In this document: piece after piece, positions 35,016 through 44,245 of the stretch
How positions within the stretch are numbered: the first letter of the stretch is position 1
How the letters are laid out: every line of letters begins with the position of its first letter
Source of the DNA: Nostocoides sp.
Lineage (GTDB): Bacteria; Actinomycetota; Actinomycetes; Actinomycetales; Dermatophilaceae
NCBI GenBank assembly: GCA_016702415.1
Contig: JADJEA010000024.1
Coordinates: 124,001-188,000, forward strand
Direction of reading: 5' to 3'
DNA: 64,000 nucleotides
Program-made: the position numbers and the translations under genes
Notes under the pieces: generated by a model
Told to the model about the DNA's origin: nothing
Databases searched by the model: none
The model's input: the letters and a program-made list of their open reading frames with translations, nothing else

Positions 35016-37307
35016 GTGACCGTCGACCCCACCGATCCGCTGATCGGCACGCTCCTCGGCGGCAGGTACCTGGTCGAGGAGCGCATCGCCCGGGGCGGGA
35101 TGGCGAGCGTCTACCGGGGTCGGGACACCCGGCTCAACCGCCCGGTCGCCCTCAAAGTCATGCGGGCCCACCTGGCCAGCGACGAGGGGTTCGTCACCCG
35201 GTTCCAGCGCGAAGCGCAATCCGGCGGGAATCTCTCCCACGCCAATATCGTGTCCGTCTTCGACTACGTCGAGGACGACGGCGTGGTCTTCCTGGCGCTC
35301 GAGTATGTCCCCGGGCGCACCCTCCGGGAGGTCGTCGCTGCCGGCGGGCCCATGACTCCCCGCGCCGCCCTCGACATCATCGATCCCGTTCTCGATGCGC
35401 TCGCCGCGGCCCATCAAGCCGGCCTGATGCATCGCGACATCAAGCCCGAGAACGTCATCGTCCGCGACGACGGGGTGGTCAAGGTCGCCGACTTCGGCCT
35501 TGCCCGGGCGGTCACGAGCGAGACCGCGACCTCGGCCACCACCGAGGTCATGGGGACGCTGTCCTATATCTCGCCCGAGCAGATCGAGCACAATGTCGTC
35601 ACAACGCGCTCGGACGTCTACTCGGCGGGCCTGGTCCTGTGGGAAATGCTCACCGGCCGGAAGGCGTTCGCCGGCGACTCGATTCCCAACGTCCTGTGGC
35701 AGCACCTCAACAGCGGAGTCCCGCGGCTGAGCGAGGTGCGCCCAGGGATTCCCCCCTCCCTCGACACGCTCGTCGCCCAGGCCACCGCGAAGGATCCGTT
35801 GGAGCGACCCGCGGATGCCGTCGAGTTCCGCGACGAGGTCCGCCACGTCCGCAGCCGACTCTCCGACGCCGTCCTCGATGCGCGTATGCCGACCGCCTCC
35901 CCGCCCGGAACCCCGGCGGATGGCCCGGTCACCCCTGGAACCACCACAAGCGCAACCCCCGGCGCAACCCCTGGCACAACTACAGGGGCCACCGCGGGCA
36001 CCGGGCCGTCCGGGTCAACCCCCGGCCCGGTCGCCGACGGCGTCACGCTCCCCCTCCCCAGCGGAGCGGCCCTGGCCACCGGCGCGGGCGCGGGTTCCCC
36101 CACCGCCACCGCGTCCGGCCACGACAGGTCCGCCGTCTCCGGGGTCGACCCGAGCGTCGACCCTGGTGCCGACACGGCGGTCCTGACCGTGGGCCAACCG
36201 GGCCAACCCGTCCGGCCCACCCCGCGGCGCACCGCACCACCGAGAACCGCCGCACCCCGGCCGGCATCACCGCAGGCCGGGTCACGAGGGTCCAGTGCCG
36301 TCGCCGGCGGCGCCGGCGATCCCACCGATCCCGCGTCCCCGGCCGGCCGGGGCGCGATCCCGCGAACGTCGCCCGGCGGCGCCCGGCCCGACCGGCCGAC
36401 GACGCCCCCAGCGCCCAAGCGGAGCCGCCGCGGCATACTCACCGTCGTCGCCGTGATGCTCCTGGCCTTCGCGGCGGGGGCGGCGGCGTGGTGGTTCGTC
36501 CTCGGCCCGGGGGCGACGACCACGATCCCCACGGTTGCCAGTCTCAGCCAGGACGCGGCGGTCAGCGCCCTCCAGGCGGCCCATCTGGACGCCCACGTCA
36601 CGCCGGTGTTCAGCGAGACCGTCGCCAAGGGAGTCGTCGTCGACTCCGACCCCCGAGCCGGGGGCACCCTCCATCGCGGTGACACCGTGACCCTCCAGGT
36701 CAGCAAGGGGCCCGAGCGCTACGACGTGCCCTCCCTGACCGGCAAGTCCCGCTCCCAAGCCAAGAACGCCCTCGAGAAGGTCCACCTCGCCCTCGGAACT
36801 GTGAGCGAGGCCTACGACGAGACGATCGCCGAGGGCAAGGTCATCGCCTCCACCCCGCCCGAGGGCACGCCCATGAAGCGCGGCCAACCGGTCGCCGTCG
36901 TCCTGAGCCTCGGCCCCCGCCCGATCGACGTGCCCAACCTGACCGGCACCACGGTGGCGGACGCCACGACGCTCCTGGAGGGACTCGGCCTGAAACTCAC
37001 CCAGGGCGACGACGTCTACAGCACCGACGTCCCGGAGGGCCAGATCGCCGAACAGGAGCCAGCCGACGGAACCCTGCAGCGCGACGGAACGGTCACCGTG
37101 CACGTCTCGAAGGGACCGGAGATGGTCGAGGTCCCGAGCGTCTACCTCAAATCAACGAAAGACGCGACGGACATCCTCGAGGGGGCCGGATTCAAGGTCA
37201 AGTTGACCTTCATCCTCGGCGGCCCGCTACATACGGTCACCGGGCAGACCCCCGGGGCCGGCGAGAAGGCCCCCAAGGGCAGTGTCGTCGAACTGACCGT
37301 GGTCTGA
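35016..37307 (+). CDS. serine/threonine protein kinase with four PASTA domains
   Basis: A 763-residue membrane receptor kinase. The kinase domain (about 12-285) has the ATP loop ARGGMASVYRG, Lys47 (VALKVM), HRDIKPENVIV with Asp141, DFGLARA and an activation loop with several Thr before MGTLSYISPEQ. A Pro/Thr/Ala-rich juxtamembrane linker is followed by a membrane segment (ILTVVAVMLLAFAAGAAAWW, about 474-493) and four PASTA domains that sense peptidoglycan or lipid II. The start is GTG 35016. Its M. tuberculosis positional counterpart PknL lacks PASTA domains, so this is closer to PknB in build. An EamA gene starts 3 bases later. Confidence 0.93.
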   Translation: MTVDPTDPLIGTLLGGRYLVEERIARGGMASVYRGRDTRLNRPVALKVMRAHLASDEGFVTRFQREAQSGGNLSHANIVSVFDYVEDDGVVFLALEYVPGRTLREVVAAGGPMTPRAALDIIDPVLDALAAAHQAGLMHRDIKPENVIVRDDGVVKVADFGLARAVTSETATSATTEVMGTLSYISPEQIEHNVVTTRSDVYSAGLVLWEMLTGRKAFAGDSIPNVLWQHLNSGVPRLSEVRPGIPPSLDTLVAQATAKDPLERPADAVEFRDEVRHVRSRLSDAVLDARMPTASPPGTPADGPVTPGTTTSATPGATPGTTTGATAGTGPSGSTPGPVADGVTLPLPSGAALATGAGAGSPTATASGHDRSAVSGVDPSVDPGADTAVLTVGQPGQPVRPTPRRTAPPRTAAPRPASPQAGSRGSSAVAGGAGDPTDPASPAGRGAIPRTSPGGARPDRPTTPPAPKRSRRGILTVVAVMLLAFAAGAAAWWFVLGPGATTTIPTVASLSQDAAVSALQAAHLDAHVTPVFSETVAKGVVVDSDPRAGGTLHRGDTVTLQVSKGPERYDVPSLTGKSRSQAKNALEKVHLALGTVSEAYDETIAEGKVIASTPPEGTPMKRGQPVAVVLSLGPRPIDVPNLTGTTVADATTLLEGLGLKLTQGDDVYSTDVPEGQIAEQEPADGTLQRDGTVTVHVSKGPEMVEVPSVYLKSTKDATDILEGAGFKVKLTFILGGPLHTVTGQTPGAGEKAPKGSVVELTVV

Positions 37308-37310
37308 CGG

Positions 37311-38237
37311 ATGACCCCGGCTCCGCCTCACCGGGCGGCGTTGATCGCCACCCTGCTCCTGCTCGCGGTGACCGCGGCCTGGGGCTCGACCTTCTTCCTC
37401 ATCCGCGACCTCGTCACCCGCATCCCGTCCGCGGATTTCCTCGTCCTGCGGTTCACCGTCGCCGCGGCGGCGATGAGCGTCGTCTTCCACCGACAGGTCC
37501 GGGCTCTCCCGCGCCGGCGGTTGCAGTATGCCGTCCTCCTCGGCGCGGTGTACGGCAGCGCGCAACTCCTCCAAACCGTCGGCTTGGAGCACACGTCCGC
37601 GTCGGTGTCGGGGTTCGTCACCGGGGCCTATGTCATCCTCACGCCGCTGCTGGCCGCGGCAGTCCTGCGCGACCGGGTCTCCGGCGCCACCTGGGTCGCG
37701 GTCGGGCTGGCGACGGTCGGGCTCGGGATCCTCTCGCTGCGGGGGTTCTCGGTCGGGTTCGGTGAGGGCATCACCCTCGTCGCCGCCCTGCTGTATGCCG
37801 TGCACATCCTCGGTCTCGGCCGCTGGTCGACACCCGGGGAGGCGACCGGGATGGCCGTGGTCCAGGCTTGGGTGATCGCCGCGACGACGGGGCTCATGGC
37901 CCTTCCCGGGGGGATCACCCTGCCGGCGACCACTGGCCAATGGGCCTCCCTGCTCTATATGGCGCTCGTCGCCGGTGCCTTCGCCCTCTGGGCGCAGACC
38001 TGGGCCCAGGCGCACCTCACCGCGACGCGCGCCGCCATCGTCATGACCACCGAGCCGGTCTTCGCGGCATTGTTCGCCGTCCTCTTCGGCGGGGAGTCGC
38101 TCACTGCGCGGATGCTCCTCGGCGGTGCTCTCGTCCTCGCCGCGATGTATGTCTGCGAGCTTGCCGGGCGGCGCGACGCCGGCGCCTCCGCGAGCGCCGA
38201 CCCTCCGATCGAGTCGCTGCACCACGACGCCCCCTGA
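37311..38237 (+). CDS. EamA/DMT superfamily transporter
   Basis: A 308-residue protein with ten predicted membrane helices in two EamA repeats (first TLLLLAVTAAWGSTFFLIRD, second YAVHILGLGRWS onward, with AIVMTTEPVFAALFAVLFGGE). Such proteins usually export amino acids or other metabolites. It begins 3 bases after the kinase stop and is likely co-transcribed. The substrate is unknown. Confidence 0.88.
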   Translation: MTPAPPHRAALIATLLLLAVTAAWGSTFFLIRDLVTRIPSADFLVLRFTVAAAAMSVVFHRQVRALPRRRLQYAVLLGAVYGSAQLLQTVGLEHTSASVSGFVTGAYVILTPLLAAAVLRDRVSGATWVAVGLATVGLGILSLRGFSVGFGEGITLVAALLYAVHILGLGRWSTPGEATGMAVVQAWVIAATTGLMALPGGITLPATTGQWASLLYMALVAGAFALWAQTWAQAHLTATRAAIVMTTEPVFAALFAVLFGGESLTARMLLGGALVLAAMYVCELAGRRDAGASASADPPIESLHHDAP

Positions 38238-38282
38238 GGGTGGTCGTCGTTTCGACCCCGCATGGGACACCGACCCCGCACG

Positions 38283-38350
38283 CGGCACCGTCAGTGACAC
38301 CGACCGCGTGGGCGTGACACCGACCGCGTGGGCGTGGCACCGACCCCGGG
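38283..38350. repeat. 20-base tandem repeats before trpB2
   Basis: Two exact 20-base units starting GTGACACCGACCGCG lie at 38294-38313 and 38314-38333, followed by a partial third. They fill much of the 174-base spacer between the EamA gene and trpB2. No hairpin is formed. Confidence 0.8.
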
Positions 38351-38411
38351 ACGGGGGCGGGCCCGGTTAAGGTGGGGCCCGGCATACCCCCTGTTCTTGC
38401 GAGGAGATCCC

Positions 38412-39767
38412 GTGTCCGACGACGCCGTCAAGTTCCTGCTCGACGATTCCGAGATGCCGACGCACTGGTACAACGTCGTCGCCGACCTGCCCACCCCGCC
38501 ACCGCCGCCGCTGCACCCGGGCACCCATGAGCCGGTCGGGCCGGACGACCTGGCCGCCTTGTTCCCGCCGGAGCTGATCGCGCAGGAGGTCACCGGCGAG
38601 CGCTATGTCGAGATCCCGGAGCCGGTGCGGGAGGTCTACCGCCAGTGGCGGCCCTCGCCGCTGGTGCGGGCACGCCGACTGGAGCGCGCGCTCGGCACGC
38701 CGGCCCGGATCTACTACAAGTACGAAGGCGTGTCCCCGGCGGGTTCGCACAAGACCAATACCTCTGTGCCGCAGGTCTATTACAACGCGATCAATGGCGT
38801 CACGCGGCTGACCACCGAGACCGGGGCGGGGCAGTGGGGCACCGCGCTCGCGTTCGCGTGCTCGCTCTTCGGGCTGGAATGCCAGGTGTGGCAGGTCGGC
38901 GCCTCCTTCGACACCAAGCCCGCCCGGCGCACGCTGATGGAGACCTTCGGGGCGACCGTCTTCCGCTCACCGACCCGCGACACGCAGTCGGGGCGCGCAT
39001 TCCCCGAGGGCCACCCCGGCAGCCTCGGGATCGCGATCTCCGAGGCGGTGGAGATGGCCGCCCAGCAGGACGACGTGAAATACGCCCTCGGCTCCGTGCT
39101 CAACCACGTCCTGCTCCACCAGACGATCATCGGCCAGGAGGCGCTGCTCCAACTGGCCAAGGCCGGGGAGTCGGGTGCCGACATCGTCATCGGCTGCGCC
39201 GGTGGCGGGTCCAATCTCGCCGGCCTGACCTTCCCCTTCGTCCGCGAGAAGCTCGCCGGGACCCAGAACCCGCGGCTGATCGCGGTCGAGCCCGCGGCCT
39301 GCCCCACCCTGACACGGGGGGAATACCGCTACGACTTCGGCGACACGGCGGGCCTGACCCCGCTGATGAAGATGTACACCCTCGGCCACGACTTCGTCCC
39401 CTCGGCCATCCACGCGGGCGGCCTGCGCTATCACGGGATGGCGCCGCTGGTCTCGCACCTCGTCCACGAGGGGCTCATCGAGGCCACGGCACTGCACCAG
39501 GGCGAGTGCTTCGCCGCGGCCGTGGAGTTCGCCCGGACCGAGGGCATCGTCCCCGCCCCGGAGTCCTCCCACGCCATCGCCCAGGCCCGCCGGGAGGCGC
39601 TGGCGTGCGCCGAGAGTGGTGAGGAGAAGGTCATCGTCATCGGCCTCTCCGGCCACGGGCTGCTCGAGCTCGGTGCCTACCAGGGCTATCTGGCCGGGAC
39701 CCTGACGGACGAGGCGCTGGCCGAGGACGATCTCACCGCGGCCCTCGCCGGGGTGCCGCAGATCTGA
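38412..39767 (+). CDS. trpB2: TrpB2-type tryptophan synthase beta chain
   Basis: PLP enzyme of the TrpB2 branch, 451 residues, making tryptophan from indole and serine without needing a TrpA partner of the usual kind. The PLP lysine is Lys114 in AGSHKTNT; the phosphate loop is CAGGGSNLAGL. The long N-terminal extension and the segment RPSPLVRARRLERAL are TrpB2 features. GTG 38412 has a strong ribosome site (GAGGAG). No trp operon surrounds it; trpD is 14 kb away. It may scavenge indole. Confidence 0.92.
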   Translation: MSDDAVKFLLDDSEMPTHWYNVVADLPTPPPPPLHPGTHEPVGPDDLAALFPPELIAQEVTGERYVEIPEPVREVYRQWRPSPLVRARRLERALGTPARIYYKYEGVSPAGSHKTNTSVPQVYYNAINGVTRLTTETGAGQWGTALAFACSLFGLECQVWQVGASFDTKPARRTLMETFGATVFRSPTRDTQSGRAFPEGHPGSLGIAISEAVEMAAQQDDVKYALGSVLNHVLLHQTIIGQEALLQLAKAGESGADIVIGCAGGGSNLAGLTFPFVREKLAGTQNPRLIAVEPAACPTLTRGEYRYDFGDTAGLTPLMKMYTLGHDFVPSAIHAGGLRYHGMAPLVSHLVHEGLIEATALHQGECFAAAVEFARTEGIVPAPESSHAIAQARREALACAESGEEKVIVIGLSGHGLLELGAYQGYLAGTLTDEALAEDDLTAALAGVPQI

Positions 39768-39814
39768 CCTGGTTCCCCGGTGGTGGCTGCGGGCCCGGCC
39801 ACCCCGGGGAGCTA

Positions 39815-39860
39815 GGCGATCCCGGGCTTGGCGATCCCGGAGCCAGGCGATCCCGGAGCG
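39815..39860. repeat. GGCGATCCCGG repeats between trpB2 and the aldolase
   Basis: Three copies of GGCGATCCCGG(A/G)GC at 15-16 base spacing lie in the 133-base convergent spacer. Just upstream (about 39774-39810) an imperfect CCCCGG...CCGGGG hairpin could act as a bidirectional terminator. Confidence 0.6.
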
Positions 39861-39900
39861 TCTCGGGGAGGGCGCCGTCCCGGGGAGAGCGCGGGGCCGG

Positions 39901-40953
39901 TCAGGGCGTGAAGAGCGTGGCCCGCGCCGCAGCGATCGCGATATCGGTGCCGGCGTCGTCGACGTCGAGATGCCACACCAGCCGGACCTTCGTCGGCGCC
40001 ATCGCATAGCAGCGCACCCCGTGCTCGGCGAACCCCGCGACGACCTCCGCCGCGGCCCGCCCGATGACCCCGACGTCGAGCAGGACGATATTGGTCTCGA
40101 CGTCGGCGACGGTGACGATCCCCGGCGCCACCTCGGCCGCCGCCTCCGCAAAGCGTCGCGCCCGGGCGTGATCGTCGGCGAGCCGGTCGAGGTGGTGGGT
40201 CACGGCATACCGGCCCGCGGCGGCGAGGATTCCGACCTGCCGCATCCCGGCACCATAGCGCTTGCGCCACACGCGGGCCTCGGCCATAGCGGCGCGCGAG
40301 CCGACGAGAACCGACCCCACCGGGGCCCCGAGTCCCTTGCTCAAGCAGACGCTGACGGTGTCGACCATGCTCCCGTATGCCGCCATGCTCACCCCGGTGG
40401 CGACGTGGGCGTTCCACAACCGGGCACCGTCCAGGTGCATGGCGACCCCGTGCGGACGGGAGCCTTCACGGATGGCGGCGAGGGCGGCATACGGCTGGAT
40501 CGTGCCACCGGCGAAGTTGTGGGTGTTCTCGAGCGCGATCAGGGCGGTGCTCACCTGGTAGGCATCGGCGCCCGGGAGCATCAGCCCGAGGACGGTCGCC
40601 GGGTCGGCCCGGCCCGCCACCGAGGTCCAGGTCCGTGAGGTGATACCCGAAAAGGTCGCGGCGGCACCGAGTTCGGCGCGCAGGATGTGGGCGAGGGAGT
40701 CGGCGATGACCTCGCGCCCGGGCCCGGTGTGCAGCCGCAACCCGAGCTGGTTGGCCAGCGAGCCGGTCGGGCAGAACAACCCGGCCTCATGGCCCAGCAG
40801 GGCGGCGATCTCCTCCTCCAACGCCCGGACCGTCGGGTCCTCACCGAAGACGTCGTCGCCGACCTCGGCGTCCGCCATCGCCCGGCGCATCCCCGCCGTC
40901 GGCACCGTGACGGTGTCGGACAAGAGGTCGACCCGGACTCCGGTCCCCGCCAT
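39901..40953 (-). CDS. low-specificity L-threonine aldolase family protein
   Basis: PLP-dependent aldolase, 350 residues, cleaving threonine to glycine and acetaldehyde. Family landmarks: VDLLSDTVTVPTAGMRRAM at the start, EVGDDVFGEDPTV, ALENTHNFAGG, HLDGARLWNAHVATG, and the PLP lysine in VSVCLSKGLGAPVGS. The ATG at 40953 lies 5 bases after the aroG stop; a GTG at 40962 would overlap it. It converges on trpB2. Confidence 0.92.
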   Translation of the reverse strand: MAGTGVRVDLLSDTVTVPTAGMRRAMADAEVGDDVFGEDPTVRALEEEIAALLGHEAGLFCPTGSLANQLGLRLHTGPGREVIADSLAHILRAELGAAATFSGITSRTWTSVAGRADPATVLGLMLPGADAYQVSTALIALENTHNFAGGTIQPYAALAAIREGSRPHGVAMHLDGARLWNAHVATGVSMAAYGSMVDTVSVCLSKGLGAPVGSVLVGSRAAMAEARVWRKRYGAGMRQVGILAAAGRYAVTHHLDRLADDHARARRFAEAAAEVAPGIVTVADVETNIVLLDVGVIGRAAAEVVAGFAEHGVRCYAMAPTKVRLVWHLDVDDAGTDIAIAAARATLFTP

Positions 40954-40958
40954 GGACG

Positions 40959-42305
40959 TCACTCGCCGCCGAGCATCTCGGCGACAAGGAAGGCGAGTTC
41001 GAGTCCCTGGCGGTGGTTGAGCCGGGGGTCGCAGACGCTCTCGTAGCGCTTGGTCAGGTCGGCATCGAGGATCTTTTCGGCGCCGCCGATGCACTCGGTG
41101 ACGTCATTGCCGGTCAACTCGACGTGAATGCCCCCCGGGACCGTCCCCAGCGCCCGGTGGACGTCGAAGAAGCCGTGGACCTCCTCGACGATGTCGGCGA
41201 AATCCCGGGTCTTGTATCCCGACGCGGACTCGAAGGTGTTGCCGTGCATGGGATCGCAGATCCACGTCACCGCGGCGCCGGCGGCATTGGCCGCCTCGAT
41301 GATCGGGGGGAGAGCGTCGCGGATCTGGCGGGCGCCCATCCGGGTGATGAAGGTCAGCCGCCCGGGCGTCCGGTCGGGGTCGACGAGGTCCATGACCTTC
41401 TCGACATAGTCGGGGGTCGTCCTCGTCGACAGTTTCACTCCGACCGGGTTGTGGACGCGGGCGATGAAGTCGATATGAGCCCCGTCGAGATCCCGGGTGC
41501 GCTCGCCGACCCAGACGAAATGCCCCGAGGTGTCATAGAGCCGGCCCGAACGTGAGTCGATCCGGGTCAGCGGCCGTTCGTAGTCGAGGATGAGGGCTTC
41601 GTGCGCGGCGAAGAACTCCGTCGTCTTCATCTTCTCGAAGTCGGCCCCGCACGCGATCATGAAGCGCATCGCCTTGTCGATGTCGCGGGCGAGTCGTTCG
41701 TATGCCGAGTTCGCCGGCGAGGTGACGAACCCCCGGTTCCAATCGTGGACGTGGCGCAGATCGGCGAAGCCCCCCATCGTGAAGGCGCGCACGAGGTTGA
41801 GGGTGGCGGTGCTCGCGTGGTAGGCGCGCACCATACGGTGCGGGTCGGGGCGGCGGGCGTCGCCGGTGAACTCGAAATCGTTGACCATGTCCCCGCGGTA
41901 GGCCGGCAGCGTCACCCCCTCGCGCGTCTCGGTGTCGCTGCTGCGGGGCTTGGCGTACTGCCCGGCCATCCGGCCGACCTTGACGATGGGGACCGACGCG
42001 CCATAGGTCAGGACCGCGGCCATCTGGAGGATCGTCTTGACCCGGTCGCGGATATTGTCGGCGGTCGCCGCGGCGAAGGTCTCGGCGCAGTCGCCGGCCT
42101 GGAGGACGAAGGCGCGCCCCGCCGCCGCTTCGGCCAGCCGGTCGCGCAGGACGTCGCATTCGCCCGCGAACACGATCGGGGGGAAGGACGCGAGGGTCTG
42201 CGCGGCCCGGTCGAGGGCCTCGGCCTCCGGCCACCACGGTTGCTGCGCGGCCGGTCGGGCCGGCCCGTCGAGCAGCTGGCTCATCGGCGTGGCGGTCGTG
42301 GTCAC
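40959..42305 (-). CDS. aroG: class II 3-deoxy-7-phosphoheptulonate synthase
   Basis: First enzyme of the shikimate pathway; it joins phosphoenolpyruvate and erythrose-4-phosphate. The 448-residue protein is of the plant/mycobacterial type: FVLQAGDCAETF, KVGRMAGQYAKPRS, LPAYRGDMVN, VGERTRDLDGAHIDF, TWICDPMHGNT and a C-terminal NHRQGLELAFLVAEML. The GTG at 42305 is the likely start. aroG occupies the same relative position as Rv2178c in mycobacteria. Feedback regulation by aromatic acids is known in the family. Confidence 0.95.
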   Translation of the reverse strand: MTTTATPMSQLLDGPARPAAQQPWWPEAEALDRAAQTLASFPPIVFAGECDVLRDRLAEAAAGRAFVLQAGDCAETFAAATADNIRDRVKTILQMAAVLTYGASVPIVKVGRMAGQYAKPRSSDTETREGVTLPAYRGDMVNDFEFTGDARRPDPHRMVRAYHASTATLNLVRAFTMGGFADLRHVHDWNRGFVTSPANSAYERLARDIDKAMRFMIACGADFEKMKTTEFFAAHEALILDYERPLTRIDSRSGRLYDTSGHFVWVGERTRDLDGAHIDFIARVHNPVGVKLSTRTTPDYVEKVMDLVDPDRTPGRLTFITRMGARQIRDALPPIIEAANAAGAAVTWICDPMHGNTFESASGYKTRDFADIVEEVHGFFDVHRALGTVPGGIHVELTGNDVTECIGGAEKILDADLTKRYESVCDPRLNHRQGLELAFLVAEMLGGE

Positions 42306-42445
42306 CGGACAAGGATAGGCGCGCCCCTGACGACCCATTGACCGCGTCCACAGCGAGGAACGGGTCGTCCTGGGCGCCCGGACCGCCAATCCCGACCGGG
42401 GTATGCCGAGGGGTTCGGCCTCCCTCGACGCGCGTTGAGCGGGTG

Positions 42446-43105
42446 TCAAGCGAGCGGCGACTCGTCCAGCCCGCGCTCGATGGCGAACCGAGTCAGCTCG
42501 ACCCGGTTGTGCAGTTGGAGCTTGCCCAGGGTGTTCTGCACGTGGTTTTGGACGGTCCGGTGGGAGATAACCAACTGGTCGGCGATCTCACGGCTGGACA
42601 GACCCATCGCCACCAGCCTGAGCACCTCCACCTCCCGATCGGTCAGTTCGGGCACCGGGCGACCGGACGCCTGCGGGGGCGCCTTGGCGAGCTTGCGGAA
42701 CTCCCCCAGGACAAGCCCGGCCAACCCCGGTGTGAACGTGGCCCGGCCCTGCGCCGTGGCACGCACGGCGGCCACGATCTCCTCCCGCGTCGCCGACTTC
42801 ACGAGATACCCGCACGCACCGGCCTTCATCGCCGCGAGGACGTCCTTCTCCTCGCCACTGGCCGAGAGGATGAGCACCTTGGTGTCGACCCCAGCGATCT
42901 GGGCACACACCTCGGCCCCATGCAGGCCGGGGAGGTTGAGGTCGAGGAGGAGCACATCCGGCCGGGTCGCCTTGGTGCGCCGCACCGCCGAAGGACCATC
43001 GGGTGCGGTGCCGACAACGTCGATGCCCGCCCGGGTGAGATCCTCGGCGAGCGCATCCCGCCAGAGCGGATGGTCGTCGGCGACGAGGACGCGCAATGTG
43101 GTCAT
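42446..43105 (-). CDS. LuxR/NarL-type response regulator
   Basis: A 219-residue two-component regulator. The receiver domain has the acidic pair VADDH, the phosphoacceptor Asp in VLLLDLNLPG, the switch Ser in LILSASGEE and the conserved Lys in GYLVKSATREE. The C-terminal HTH is LTDREVEVLRLVAMGLSSREIADQL. Its ATG overlaps the TGA of the kinase gene (ATGA), so the pair is translationally coupled. The target genes are unknown. Confidence 0.94.
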   Translation of the reverse strand: MTTLRVLVADDHPLWRDALAEDLTRAGIDVVGTAPDGPSAVRRTKATRPDVLLLDLNLPGLHGAEVCAQIAGVDTKVLILSASGEEKDVLAAMKAGACGYLVKSATREEIVAAVRATAQGRATFTPGLAGLVLGEFRKLAKAPPQASGRPVPELTDREVEVLRLVAMGLSSREIADQLVISHRTVQNHVQNTLGKLQLHNRVELTRFAIERGLDESPLA

Positions 43106-44211
43106 CCCGGGTCCTTCCCGCCGGCCCGCGCCGGTCGCTGTTTCGGTGCCCGCAGGCTTACGGTGCAACCCCGGCCCGGAGCGGAGACCCACCTCGCGCC
43201 CCCGCCGAGGTCCTCCATCCGGCCACGGATCGACGTCACCACACCCAGGCGCCCCTCCGCCGCGGCCCGCGCCAGCCTGCCCGGCTCCATGCCCACGCCG
43301 TTGTCCCGGATGGCGACCTCGACCTCATCGCCCAGATCCTCCAACAGCACCCAGGCACGTGCCTCGGGTCCGGCGTGGAGGACGACATTGTCCAGAGCGG
43401 CCCGGACCGCGGCGAGCAGTTCCGCGCCCCGGTCGGCGGGCATCGTCACCGGCTCGGCCGGCATACTGACGTCCACCCGGTCCGACTGCAGCGCCCGCAG
43501 TCCGGCGGTGAGATCCTCGTTCGCCGGCCCAGTCGGGATGCCGCGCCCCACCGTCACCAGGGCCCGCAGGGACCGCTCCTGCTCCCGGGCGAGATCGGCC
43601 AGGTCGACCCCGTCCCCGCCGATCTCCCGGCCGCGCCGGTTGATATAGCTCAGGGTCTGGAGCACCCCGTCGTGGACGGCACGGGAGAGGCGCTCGCGCT
43701 CGGCATACGCCTCCTCAGCCCGCACGGACGCCTCGAGGAAGCGCTGACTCTCCCGAGCCAGGCGCGCCGACAGACCGATGAGCGAGCCGGTCAGGACGAG
43801 AAGGACGATGTTGTGGATCGTCCCGGCGTTGACCTCGACCACACCGAGGACGTCGGCGACCGCGATGACCACGGCGGCACCGAAGCCCCAGCGTTCCCCG
43901 CCGCGAATGGCCGCGGCGACGACACCCGAGGCCGACCAGATGCTCGGAAGGGTCATGACTCCGCCGACAACCACGGCGCGCGGATAGGCGACATTCGTCG
44001 CCAGGACACCGGCGACGGCGAGGCCGAGGTCCACAGCGACGGTCCGCCCTGTTACCCGGCCGGCGAGGGTGGCGGCGACGGACCAGGCCGCCAGGACGGC
44101 GAAGATGGCGACGGCGGCCCACGGGTGGACCATCTCGTCGCGGTGCAGCCAGGCCATGAGCACGGCATACGCCAAGGCCAGCGGCCGGAAGATCGCCAAG
44201 CCACGCGTCAT
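43102..44211 (-). CDS. membrane sensor histidine kinase (NarL-partner type)
   Basis: A 369-residue kinase with five or six N-terminal membrane helices (about 1-150) and little extracytoplasmic sequence. A short coiled coil follows, then the HisKA_3 dimerisation box with phospho-His in LSRAVHDGVLQTLSYI and the ATPase domain with LDNVVLHAGPEA, IRDNGVGM and GRLGVVTSIRGRMEDLGG. The MacS/DesK-like build suggests sensing inside the membrane. The ATG at 44211 lies 34 bases from the acyltransferase gene. Confidence 0.92.
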   Translation of the reverse strand: MTRGLAIFRPLALAYAVLMAWLHRDEMVHPWAAVAIFAVLAAWSVAATLAGRVTGRTVAVDLGLAVAGVLATNVAYPRAVVVGGVMTLPSIWSASGVVAAAIRGGERWGFGAAVVIAVADVLGVVEVNAGTIHNIVLLVLTGSLIGLSARLARESQRFLEASVRAEEAYAERERLSRAVHDGVLQTLSYINRRGREIGGDGVDLADLAREQERSLRALVTVGRGIPTGPANEDLTAGLRALQSDRVDVSMPAEPVTMPADRGAELLAAVRAALDNVVLHAGPEARAWVLLEDLGDEVEVAIRDNGVGMEPGRLARAAAEGRLGVVTSIRGRMEDLGGGARWVSAPGRGCTVSLRAPKQRPARAGGKDPG

Positions 44212-44245
44212 CGCCCCCCACGACGACGGGCTGCGCCGCCACCGG

